Source: Beroe forskalii
Lineage: Eukaryota; Ctenophora; Nuda; Beroida; Beroidae
Direction of reading: 5' to 3'
Assembly: GCA_011033025.1 (NCBI GenBank)
Contig: WFMF01000557.1
Span: forward strand, 1-64,000
Length of the DNA: 64,000 nt
A model generated the notes under the pieces. That model was given only the letters and a program-made list of their open reading frames with translations. It was not told the DNA's origin and did not search any database. A program made the translations under genes and the position numbers. Below are positions 1-12,300 of this stretch, piece by piece (the stretch's first letter is position 1; each line of letters starts with the position of its first letter).

Positions 1-10
1 AGACTAAATT

Positions 11-144
11 AGATTAGCTCCTGGGGGCTGCTGGTAGCCGGGGTAACCAGCCTGAGGGAAAAGATTGGGAATTAATTAGATTAGCTCCTTGGGGCTGCTG
101 GTAGCCGGGGTAACCGGCCTGAGGGAAAAGATTGGGAATTAATT
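11..144. repeat. Tandem duplication, 2 x 67 bp, containing an acceptor and GYPGYQQP-coding sequence
   Basis: Positions 11-77 and 78-144 are near-identical direct copies. On the minus strand each reads a pyrimidine tract ending in ttttccctcag followed by codons for A-G-Y-P-G-Y-Q-Q-P, which suits the Pro/Gly/Tyr-rich exon at 262-545. Both copies reach a stop or lose the frame within about 15 codons, and no GT donor is seen. It is therefore uncertain which copy, if either, is spliced. This is another case of a duplicated intron-exon edge. Confidence 0.75.
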
Positions 145-261
145 AGAATCATCTCTAGGAGGATTTAATTGTGGAACTCAATGTAAAACATAATGAGAAG
201 CCCTGAAAAGTGGGAAGCGTCACTCTCAGATTCTAAGAATTGAGGCTCCACAGACTCTTAC

Positions 262-545
262 AGAACAGAATTGTAAAGATTTCCACCAGCCGGCGGTTGT
301 CCGGGCTGGGCGGGGAAGGGTCTGCCTGCAGGTCCGTAGCCCGCAGGAGGTCTGGCTGAGTAAGCGGGCGGGTGTTGACCGGGCGGGTGCTGTGTGGGCG
401 GGTATTGCCGCGGTGGGGGAGCGCCCCCTGCGGGCGGCGGCATTCCGGCGCCGGGCGGCCGCGGCGGGTAGCTGTACCCGGCGCCGCCTGGCTGCGCGGG
501 CGGCGCGTAGCCACCGTACCCTCCGTAGCCGTAGGGTCCTGACAT
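262..545 (-). CDS. First exon of a Pro/Gly/Tyr-rich protein (partial, runs off left edge)
   Basis: The ATG is at 545-543 and the frame is open for about 94 codons. The translation begins MSGPYGYGGYGGY and continues as a low-complexity run of PPG, GYG and PPA repeats. A strong donor (TTCT|gtaagag) ends the exon at 262, so the rest of the gene lies to the left. Such N-terminal tails are typical of penta-EF-hand proteins (sorcin, peflin, PDCD6) and of annexins A7/A11, but no calcium-binding domain is visible here, so the family is not assigned. Local GC content is far above the surrounding DNA, consistent with a real coding exon and possibly a CpG-rich 5' end. Downstream sequence at 1-144 (- strand) carries two acceptor-like segments that would encode GYPGYQQP, fitting the same gene. 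Confidence 0.6.
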
Positions 546-3009
546 GGCTAGGAAGAGGGGCGGGATTAGAGGTTACATTGTAGGAATCTCTATGGGAAAC
601 AGTGGTGAATGAAATAAACTTGTAAGTACAGATAATATAACATAGAGTCTTCTTAATAATGGATCATATACCGATTAACCAAGAGACAACAGTGAAACTA
701 AGAATATGGCGAATCCTGCGCACACAATGATCGAATATATTGAAATTAGAATAAAATCCGTGAAATTAGAAATATAACATTTTAGGATGTTAACATAAAT
801 TACCATTATTTCAAGTAACATTATCATAATTAACAATTAACCACCACCTCCGAGCCACCAGAAATTTTACCTTCCAAAATTGGGTTGTACGGGTTAAATG
901 ACTAGGAGTAAGGAGGGATTTTTCCGCTTTAGCGGACATAAATTTGCTTTTCATTTAAACTTCGAAGGTCACACGATACAGGCAAAACTCAAAAAATTGG
1001 GTTGAAAGTGAGGGGATGTTAGCCGAGGGGATTTTCCTTTTTGGAAGGTAGAACTAAATTTATTTTCACGGAAAACATCGATCTCTAACACTCAAACAAA
1101 CACAAAGATTTATTAAAATACCCTGGTCACACTAGAAATTATCTGATAAAATACCTTTAAAATTATCAAATTAACACGCGAACACACAAAATTAGATCAC
1201 TTATTTCACCATAATCATCTGTTACAGTAAAGTTCACACTTGCTTGGTGTAACCTTAGTAATAGTTCAACACTTAAGTTACAGACTGAGGTGAATTTCCC
1301 CAGGGCTGTCACGAGATTACTTTAACAATCAACACTGTCCCTTATCACCAGTGAACCAGTCATATATTAAAGCCGATACCGACGTTAAGTAGCCTGGTTT
1401 AATTTTTGGCTGCATGAAAAAAAACATTAACATTTACAAATTACTTAATATTGCTAAAAATTCACAAATTAACAGTAGGAAAAACTGTGCACTATAAAGC
1501 TTATTCAGGAAACCAAACAGAATGCAAGAGATTCAGGCAAAGATATGATTTCTTGAAGGGAACACTATTATATAACCTTCGTGCAAAACGTTTACTTCCT
1601 TCAAGATATTCTTCCTCATAAAATTCACTTCCAAATATTTAATAAATGAGGCATTCAGAGAACAGAATATCCCTTAACTCAACTAAACATTCCTCGTATA
1701 TTCATCTCTTCGACCCTTCGGTTATTTTACGTTTTATCTAGCACCACGATTCATACATCTTATCACCTACTTTCTAGCTTGTAACAGAGGGTACTTATAC
1801 ATAAAAACTTATTTTACTTACATTGTTACACATATAATATAATAATAACATAATATAAATTAAAATATAAAATAATGATTACCATTCTTTTCTTGGTCAT
1901 AACTCATTACGAAACCTCATTAATCAATTAATCATTGAACTTCATACTCGCTATAATGCTCCTATAACTCTGCAATATTGTCACACTTAGATATGGTAGC
2001 GTGAAATTAATTAAACCAAAATATGATATTTAACTGCTTCGACAAGCTCATATTTTTTGCAGCTACATACAGGCTTATAATTGCTAGGAAATGTGTAAAT
2101 ATGTCTTGACAGCTTCCTGGAGTAATTGGCTAGGGGCGTCATGAAGATCAAACTCTGTAGTTTCTAGTTCTAGTCGGTTGTTTTTTACACCATCAAACAC
2201 CTTAGCTGGAACTTAATAACAGAGCTCTGTAAGCTGCAACTCAGTAAATTGTTCATATTATGCTCATATATTGTTCATATTAGGCTCATATATTGTTCAT
2301 ATTATGCTCGAAAAGTAATTAAAATGCTCCTATCTTATGCTACGAGTCAAATATTGCATGCATTTATCCAACAAAAACAGGCGGATTGCCTTCACCGTGT
2401 GACTTTGAACCATATAATGACTGCAGATATTTGAGCCGTTACTATTCTAATCGGCAACGTATTATCTTATTCTCACCCATAGATCCATTCGACATTGACC
2501 AATCAATGTATCAGTTCACCGTCAACTCGGGCGCTGATTGGTCAATTCCAAGACTTTAAGATAAGCTAATACACCATACTTAAGCAGAAACTTCAAAATT
2601 CATAATGAATGAATGGGCGGCTATATAATGATGATGTTGAAAATACCAACTTCCTTCGCATGATATCGATAATACTATGCTTCCTCAATCTTCAGATCAA
2701 ACCACTTAACAAAGGTCACCAAACTATCAATAAATATTACTTAGAATTATTGCATTATTGAGTAGTTAAATGATCATTTACAGTTGGGGTAAAGAAAACA
2801 TCTTCTCAGAAAAAGTCAATTGGGGAGGTAAAAATACCGCTTTTATCGCCGGGTTGAAGGTCATGAAGGATCAAATATACGACGTCTCATAAAACTTAAA
2901 ACACGTATCCCATGTTTAATGCCATGCTCATTGCTCATTGGTCTACCACCCTAACCATCCCGTAACCCTGAATTCGCTGACCCTAACAACTTCGACTCCC
3001 CAAAATATC
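546..3009. other. Intergenic, AT-rich, no gene recognised
   Basis: I see no exon with family resemblance here. Around 870-1050 an imperfect inverted pair (taccttccaaaa and ttttggaaggta) suggests a short degenerate TIR element. Around 2249-2310 the motif ttcatattatgctcatata is repeated about three times. The rest is unstructured AT-rich sequence between the divergent-from-left exon and the 3' end of VAC14. Confidence 0.5.
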
Positions 3010-3386
3010 GCTTTTCTAACAACCCCCCTCTAACTCTCGCTTATCTAACAACCAACCCTCTAACTCTAACTAATAACCCTCCCTCTAACTCTCACTTACC
3101 TAACAACCCTCCCCTAACTCTCGCTTATCTAACAACCCTCTCCTAACTCTCGCTTACCTAAAACCCTCTCTAACTCTCACTTATCAAGCTACCCCCTCTC
3201 ACTCCTACTTATCTAACAACCCTCCCTCTAATTCTTGTTTATCTAACAATTCCCCCTCTAACTAACAACCCTCCCCACTAAATCTTCTTTTCCTAACAAC
3301 CCTCTCCTAACTCTCGCTTACCTTACAACCCTCCCCTCTGACCCTTGCTTACCTAACAACCCTCCCCTAACTCTCGCTTATCTTCA
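3010..3386. repeat. Minisatellite (~28 bp unit) overlapping the VAC14 stop codon
   Basis: About a dozen degenerate copies of a unit read on + as taacaaccctcccctaactc plus tcgcttacc. On the minus strand each unit contains AGGTAAGCGAGAGTTAG. The last codons of VAC14 exon 15 (AAGATAAGCGAGAGTTAG) are the first copy, so the stop codon lies inside the array. Most other copies have AG|GTAAGC, a strong donor-like motif, where the coding copy has AAGATAAGC. Confidence 0.85.
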
Positions 3387-6300
3387 AGTTCTGTAGGGCG
3401 TGTTGAGCTTGCACCTCGTTGAAATGACTCAGCATTTCCTTGACTAGTTTGCTGTCTGCTTGCTCCCCGGACGCTGCTTTGTTTCGTTCAGTCCGCTCCG
3501 CGGCTCTTACCACGCCGACACACTCCAAACGATTGCGCGAGGAGCGTGAAGGCTTCGGATTGGGGGAGCAACATCAGAATACCTGAGGGAGAGCACATTT
3601 GTTTGAGAAATACAAAGACCTATCAGTCCATTTTGGGATTCTTCCCGAGTGAGCTGCCAGAGGGATGTATCCCATTTAGACCCGCAGGCTGCAGGCAAAT
3701 GTCTATGCATTTTACACGCCGAGAAAAGCGTCAGAGGGTTCTATTATGACAAATAATGTCTGGGAATATTCGTTTAGGTACACTTAAGTACTTGGGTGAG
3801 TGGGAACCCCGTTATAGAATTCACAGGTCGTGGGCACATCGATCCCACAAAGCATTCCTAAGAATTCAAGTTATTGGTGTCTCGATTTTGTGAGAAACAT
3901 GTCATGGGAAATCACTATATAATATGACAGAGAGGGTGATTATAATCTGGGCTCATTATTAGAAAATTTGGGAGACTTTCACTTTCTGATGGTTCGTCAT
4001 TTGACGACATTGAAATGACGTGGGGCCTCGTATTTCAGAGATTTATAATACTGGATTTGAGGACGATAATCACGAGATTTTTCGTATCAGTTATATCGTT
4101 TAAACTTCAATCTCTTGAGTACTGGATTTGATTGGAGACTCATGGCATATAATCAGGACCCCTACTTATGAAATATAGTTAACGACTCCTACGTTAGTAG
4201 TCGTAACTATATTTCATTCTGTTTAACCCAGCATATTTAGGTTTTAGCGTTTAAATAATGTTGCAGTGGAATTTATTCCAAAAGGTATGATGTAACTCCT
4301 GTCTCGATTGGTGGTCATTGGTCATCTCAGGGGGAAATGGACTGATTGTTGTGAGATGTTACACACTTCCTGCTTCTCTACTTCGCGTATTTGAAATTGG
4401 CGCACTGCCTGTCACGTGTTACCAAATTGACCAACCCCAGGCCCACGGTTTCAATCTCATGTTGGAAAGTCGGATCTAACGGTCTAATCTGTTTATTTGA
4501 TCGGGTATAATTTCAAGGCCAAAAAGGGGCAAATATACTAATATAGATACCTTTTTGTAATCTTAATAAGTGACATAGGTACCTTTTCGTTGAGTTAAAG
4601 TGTCACATAGGTACCTTTTTGAAAGACCTCAATTTTGCAGGTGTACATTTTTGAATTCATTTTGATTTTCCCTTTTGCATCTGTTACAATCTGTAGTAGT
4701 AACATTAATTATCAATAATAATTATCTATGCTTCTATTCTTCTGGATCTATGCGTCTATGCTTCATGATGAACTAAGTTCTTCAGGCAGCAATGCATATG
4801 AAATTATCATTTATCAATCACATAAGTCATCAGACTTCCGTTCATGTTAATATTTGAACTTCACCCAACGATCCACTTCAGGATAGGTCTGTCATAGGGG
4901 CCAAACAACAACTTCTATTAGCTATTCAGCTGTTTAAAGTTATAAGTTGACAGCCATAGCCACTGAAGGGTGGTACTCAGAACTTCAGTAGACATCATAA
5001 TTACCCGGGAAGTCGGAATGGGTTTCAAAATAAAAGGCTGTCAAATAGAGGGTTTAGTTTGTTCTGCATTTCCGAAGAATGAAAATTTTGATTACTATCA
5101 TGTAGCATGAAGGAATCGAATATATTCACCGTTAAAAATCATGCCAGAGCCTAATTCAGCGGTGTAGTATCAAGAAATCAATTTTCAAAATTAAGTTTTA
5201 TAACTGTGTAGTTGCAGGCAGTGACTTTTTCCTCAAAAATTGAAACCAAAACTTTATATCATATTCAACTGTTATATTATATTCAACTTAGCCAGTCTGC
5301 AAAGATAAGCCTGTCAGTAACAGTCTGTCAGCGATGCAAACTCCAAAACGAACAGGACTCTTAAGGACATTACGGACCAGTCAGACTCCTAAGTTACAAA
5401 CCTGCCAGACTCCTAAGAGGTCACAAACCTGCCAGACTCCTAAGAAGTTACGAACCTGCCAGACTCCTAAGAAGTTACGAACCTGCCAGACTCCTAAGAG
5501 GTCACGAACCTGCCAGACTCCTAAGAGGTCACGAACCTGCCAGACTCCTAAGAAGTCACGAACCTGCCAGACTTCGGAAGAGCTCAGGGTTGGTATCCGG
5601 CTGCACCAGTTCCAGACGCAGTGCGGAGAAGACAGGGCTCTCTAAGAGCTGCACGAGCTTGTCCAGCCCGGTCAGCGTCATTTCCGTCATCTGCAGGAAG
5701 TTAGTAGATGACAAGAGAGCATGATAAGTGGTATGTCATTTGAAGACATATTTTTGATCAATTCCATGATTTTGCGGCGAATATAAAAATACGAAATTTT
5801 AATCTTCGATGATTGACTTAGTTAAACATCCAGGTATCCTAGGGGCAGCTAATACGCCATTGGTGACGTATTAGCTCACTCGTGATACCTCGAAATGGTC
5901 ATGAACTTAACCAATCAGCGCGCAAGATAATGATCAATTTGCGCTCTGATTGGTCAATATTTCAAGTGAACTTGTGGGTTAGCAGCTTACAGAGGTGTCG
6001 TGGGTTCGAGAAATGAAAATCTTTCTGAAATTTCCGATCGCGCGGCGCCATGAATGTGCGTGGATAATCTGTAAGATTAGTATTACGTACGTTCAAATGG
6101 CAATCGTGTGAAAATTTCAGAAGGCGATCTCAGACCCTCTTTATTGCCCCGAAATGGTCATGAAATTAACCAATCAGGCATCAACACGCGAATTCACGAT
6201 CAGGCCGCGCCGTGATTGGTCAATTCAAGTGGATCAGTGAGTTATATTCACCTCGTAGTTGCCGAGAGCATGAATTACGTCACTAGCATGGTGGTAGGAG

Positions 6301-9300
6301 TGCGCTATCATACAGAGCGCTATTGTAGACACTGGGTCATGGCACCATGTTGTGTAAAGAGTGTTGAAGACTGCCCCATTTCCTCCTTCCTTCCTGAAAT
6401 AGTGCAAAGCTTGTTAAATTATGACATTTTATTGCAGCAAGTCATAAATTGAACTATTACGATGTTCTGAATGCAGAGGTTTTTCCAAATTCATGACTTC
6501 CTGACTTCCAGGAACAGTTTATGTCAGTAAAGCGTTTAAATCGGCCCAAGCTATCTTTCATCTGAAGGCTTTATAATGATATGGGGACTTATTATGAGCC
6601 CACCATTAGGGGCCATCCATAAAGGACGTCCGCAATGAGGGGGGAGGGGGGAGTCTGGCCAATGCGGACGTTTGCGGACATAGGGGGAGGGGGTGTTTGG
6701 CCAAATGCGGACGTCTGCAGTTATAAATGGAATTTTTGGTCGATTTGACGGCTTTTCACTAGAAAATTGTGAAATTTTATCCCTAAAATTGATGACTGAA
6801 AAGATTTTTAGGAAAAATGCGGACGTCCTTTCGGGAATGCGGACGTTTGCAGACAAGGGGGGAGGGAGGGGTCTAAAATGGCCGAATTTTTGCGGACGTC
6901 CTTTATGGATGGCCCCTTATAAGATTGGGCATTGGTGCGTTATGAATTTTCATTTGAGATGGCACCATAACTCAACGTGATATGTTTATGATCTTGATGC
7001 AGCGAAGGGCATTATTTCGATGCATGCAACTAAACTCTTGAAGTTAACTCTATCTTATAACTGTTAAGTCGGTGAAGTCATCTTTAATCATTCAACTCCA
7101 TTTAATATTTTAAACTATGAGAACTGTATCTACAGCATATCATTTGATATTTTGCTTTGTCAACCTGTCACGCCATAAAAGCATTAAATGGGCCATCTTT
7201 AGTTGCTAAACCTTCCATTTTGTGGAAAGTAAAAGGTTTAGCAGCTGAAGAACAGTTGTTTAATGGCATGACCACGACAGTGCCTTAATCACTGTCTGAA
7301 AGATAATATTTTTGTTTTCAATCAACCTGTAACGTATAGCACATAATAACTTAAAGCTTGATAGCTCCATGGTCGGGATTTAAAAGTTTGAACATGCCAT
7401 TAGAAAGCACTTTAAAATAATATGCAATTTGAACTTAGTAATTTTCTGAGTTCTGATTTTCTTTGTTAAACTCGGATATGAAAGTAAATTAGACTTTAGC
7501 AGTTAGATTTTAGAGTATAAGTTTGACGAGACATCTAAGGTGATAAGATTATACCTGCGCCCGAATCATGCTTAATCAATGCAATTTTTGGAAAAGACTG
7601 TTCTGATGTTTCAAGAATTGAGAGAATAAGATAAAACAATTAGACATATCCCATGACCACAATGCGGTAGCCTCACTCCATGATAGGCAGTTTTTATACC
7701 CACCAATAGTTACCTTCCCTTGTTGTTGTTTGGAGGATGTCTGTTTGGTGGCTCCCTTCCTCTTAAGAGTCTCTCTGAGAGAGGCAAGGTGGGGTGAGGT
7801 TAGCAGGATCCAATTCAGGTACTGTACCACCAGGGCCGTAAACACGATATCTGGTTCTTCTGCCAGCAGGGAAGCTAGACTCGTGAAAACCTGATGGTAT
7901 ATCAGAAGTGGGTTGGTGGTTAATAAAGCCGGGGTGAAACTCTTTGCAAGAGTATTATTAAATCATTCCAGCAGCTTTAAACATAATTTCATCATGATGT
8001 GCAACAAACAGTGTGGAAATAAGGACAAGTCGACATGCATCTAAATGGGACCAAATTGCATTTGCATTAATTCTTCAATTCTACTAAAAATGGTTTTGAA
8101 ATCTGCCGTTATTAACTTAATAAGAGACATTAAATATAAATTTGCCTAAATGGCCCATTTATAGAGAGAACGCAAGAGTAACAACAACCATTTCATTTAG
8201 AAATGGTTGTACAGTTACTAACTATACAACCATTTCTAAATGAAATGAATTGCTACCAGTATCACTAATTCGCGGGGGTTAAGTGCAAAATTCCTCAATC
8301 GAGATTCATGATGTGACATATGTGAAGCATTTTTCTTATACTTAGAATTCACAATTCACATGGATTAAGTGGTCAGTTGGTCACACGCAGTGAAAGTAAT
8401 TGGTGTAATGGTATCAAGACTGGCTCGTGATCAACAGATCCCAGGTTCGATTCGCTGCCATTCCCACTGTGACAGTAATTGGTGTAATGGTATCACGTCT
8501 GTCTCCTGATCAGCAGATCCCAGGTTCGACTCCCTGCCATTCCCACTGTGCTAAAGGTGAGAGAAGTATCTCAAACTTAAGCAGTCACATAGTTCACTCA
8601 GGAAACTGTGCAAATATGCAGGTTACGTGAGGAATGAGGAGCTGTCCATTGCAGCGAAGTCTCAGGCGAATAAAGAATGGATTACACAGTCACTGGCAAA
8701 ATAGATAAACTTGAATCCTTTGGTTCATGTCAATGGCTGTTCCAGCTGTTGGCATAAAAAACCTTGAGAAGAAGTCAGTTATCACCTTTTCACTATCAAC
8801 ATGAGCACACAGGGTCTGTATTATGAAGGAGCACCGTCTGTCCAAGAGCTTCTCATCGTTCTTGAACTTTGCCAACAGGCTCCGCAGGAAGTTCTCGAAG
8901 TTTGCTTTATCTTGGTCGGTGTTTTGCATACACCTGCCGAAAGTTATATTTCGTTTATATTGGTGCCAATATGGAAAGATTGAAGTAGAATTACAGAAAT
9001 TTGCTACCCGGTTGAGTTTATCATCATCGTTAATTAATTGCCTCTAATGCGTAGTACTAATATGTTCTAAAGTTCTAATAACTGGTTGGTAACACCAAAT
9101 TGCGCGTCACGTACAATAAATAACTGGTGTCATGTATTGTCAAAATTACTAATTTAAGGTCACGCATAAGAAATAGGTTGCATAATCAGAAAAGCAGGTT
9201 AAAGTCGAGAGTGGTGCCATTTAATCAAGATTTTATAAGTGGTTAGTTAGTGGTTCTATGATCCTTATATAAGGTTCTTAATCCAAATATCGCTCTTAAT

Positions 9301-12300
9301 ATAAGAGGTTCAAGTTTAAACTTAAAATATTCACATCTCAAGTTTGAACGTTTTACAAATATTCACATAAGGGATTAAAGTTTAATAAGCTTTTAAAATA
9401 TTCTCACATTGCAGAGAGGAGCTGAATGGACAGCACCACCACCCCATCATGAGGATCTGATACCGTTCTGATGACAGCCGGGAAGATCTTATCATGTTCC
9501 ATCTTCATTGGTACGTGAGAGTGGAGGGACCGGATCCACTGCAGTACGCAGATCTTAGTGGTCACGGAGATCTGAGAGGGGGATACGTACTCTCTACCTG
9601 GAATAGAAGGAGATTTGAGAGGGGGATACGTACTCTCTACCTGGAAAAAAGAGGATATTTGAGAGGGGGATACGTACTCTCTACCTGAAAAGAGGGGATA
9701 CGCCTCTACCTGAAATAGAAGGAGATTTGAGATACGTACTCTCTACCCGTCCTGAATAGACAGAGGTTTGAGAGATGGGGATAAGTAGTCTCTACCTGGA
9801 ATAGACAGAGGTTTGAGAGATGGGGATAAGTAGTCTCTACCTGGAATAGACAGAGGTTTGAGATGGGATACGTAGTCTCTACCTGGAATAGACAGAGATT
9901 TGAGAGGGGTATACGTACTCTCTACCTGAAATAGAAGGAGGTTTGAGAGGGGGATACGTACTCTCTACCTGGAATAGACAGAGGTTTGAGAGATGGGGAT
10001 AAGTAGTCTCTACCTGGAATAGACAGAGGTTTGAGAGATGGGGATACGTAGTCTCTACCTGGAATAGACAGAGATTTGAGAGGGGTATACGTACTCTCTA
10101 CCTGAAATAGAAGGAGGTTTGAGAGGGGGATACGTACTCTCTACCTGAAAATAGACGGAGGTTTGAGATGGGGATACGTACTCTCTACCTGGAATAGACA
10201 GAGATTTGAGAGGGGAATACGTACTCTCTACCTGGAATACCTTACGAGACATATTTAAAAGGTACGAAATTTGGGGATTTTACGAAAAAATCCCCATATT
10301 TTCGTTCCCCCAAAATTTCGATCCCCAAAATTATTTCCCCAAATTAGTTAATTGCGGGTTTGTGATTTGACTAACAGTGCATAAAATATGGAATTCCCAG
10401 ACAAATTTCAATAAGTATATCAGTGCAGAAGAGTTAAAAATATCTTAAATGCAGTAATTCCTAATAAAACCTCCTACACTCGACTCGATGAAAGGGATCT
10501 TGTACTGGAAATTCTACTACTTCAATCACCTCAGTAATATTGGCCTTTCTGAAGTACTGATTTATTCCCAAAAGTTACCTTATTTTTTTCGAATTTGAAA
10601 AAAGGTGAAAATCACCTGATTTAATTTGGGGTACGAAATTTGGGGATTTTTGAAAAAAATCCCCATATTTTCGAACCCCCAAAATTTCGATCCCCGGAAT
10701 TATTGTCCCATGTTATTTTGTCTTGTAAGGTAGACACAGAGATTTGAGAGGGGTATACGTACTCTCTACCTGAAATAGAAGGAGATTTGAGAGGGGGATA
10801 CGTACTTTCTACCTGAAAATAGACGGAGATTTGAGATGGGGATACGTACTTTCTACCTGTAAAAAACAGAGATCTGAGAGGGGGATACGTAGGAAAAATC
10901 TTGCTGTAAAAATAGATAGAATTTCAGTTGGGGATCTGTTATAATTTCTTTAAAATTTACGAAATTTTTAGAGATGGTGAGTTTGAGGCACGAACCGTTA
11001 CTGAAACGCGCTGCCCAAACATCCTATACATAACATAATATGGTAACATAATATGGATGTTTATTCAAACTCAATATTTCTAAAGGGAGGTTCGATATAA
11101 GTAATAAAATTCAATATTTGAATTTTTGATATTTCAAAATCTTATTTTATATTTCTTGAGCATCGTCCACATTATGTGCATAAATTGTAGACGATTTTCT
11201 TTGCAATATACTAAGAGAAGAAGGGAGCGGTTTGCTAAACCTGCTAATTTTACTTTAATAAGTGGTGTTTACGGTTATTCTCAAATCTATATTTACATCG
11301 TGAATATTACATAATTTAATATCGCAAGGAAGTCAACGTGTCCAACTGAGGTCCAATAACATGTCTCAACAAAGTTTCAGAAGCCTGAAGTATCCGTTAC
11401 CTTAAAAGTAGGATGATTTAACGCTCTTAAACCTATGTTAGTATGTAGTTTAATTTAGAAAGTAGCACCATCTACAACAGAGTTAGGTATGATAAAGCCG
11501 ATTTTTGCAGGGATGGCCTAGAACTGTTTATAACGATTCATATCCGGTTTCAGGGGCTAGTTTAGGGGCTCAGGACACCACAACAGAAAGTTTAAGATCA
11601 ATGAGGTCTTTTTTGCCGAAAATTTGAATAATGAATATTTGATATTTTCAATTTGTACATTTTATGTAATGTACAATGTAAATTTTACAGTTTAACAGTG
11701 TACATCAATTATTGTACCATGTACAATTCCATGTTTAATGTACAATGTTCAGTGTAAACTTTACACTACAAGTCAGTGTATAATGTACACCAAGTCCACA
11801 AACCGTTGCTGTCCTTGTAGGAGGAGGACGGCACCACGTGAGCCAGCAGTACACTCAACATGTCCGTTATGTCCATGCTGTTCAGAGTGCCGGGGGTTTC
11901 TGTCAGCAGTGCTAGCAGCTTCTCCTGCGGGAATAGAGGTTTATTACGCAGACAGGAAAACTAACTTGTGATAATAAACTTGATTTATTAGGGAAGGATA
12001 AAATAAGATGATTCACTTATATTTAAACCATTATGTAAATCAATGCATTTCGAAGTCCTCAACTATTGAAGGTAACAAATATTGAAGCTCTTCAATTGAG
12101 ACTTGTTTTAGTCGAATCACTGTAACTTTATTCTGTATTTTGTAGATGAAAATAAAATACTATTCTAAAAGATGAACCTTGGTACGGACGGCAGTCTCGA
12201 AGATGTCCGTTTTGTTCTGCTGCTCTGCGAGACATGGCAACACAGAGTTGAGGATACCCGCACTGTAATCGTTGGGCCTATTACTGCCAAATAAAACAAA

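Noticed and set aside
5377..5570. Possible CRISPR array from regular 27 bp repeats
   Set aside because: Units are contiguous with no spacers, and the DNA is clearly nuclear animal sequence with introns.
5334..5645. Open frame with repeated TCQTPKRSR units on the + strand
   Set aside because: It is the translation of the 27 bp minisatellite antisense to VAC14 exon 14; no sign of a real repeat protein.
6216..6452. Open frame of 78 codons on the + strand
   Set aside because: It is the antisense shadow of VAC14 exon 13 (6252-6389, minus), which has clear family sequence and correct phases.
8474..8547. Functional tRNA gene
   Set aside because: B-box is good, but the anticodon stem-loop does not give a 7-nt loop and the acceptor stem is poor, so it was kept as a tRNA-like repeat.
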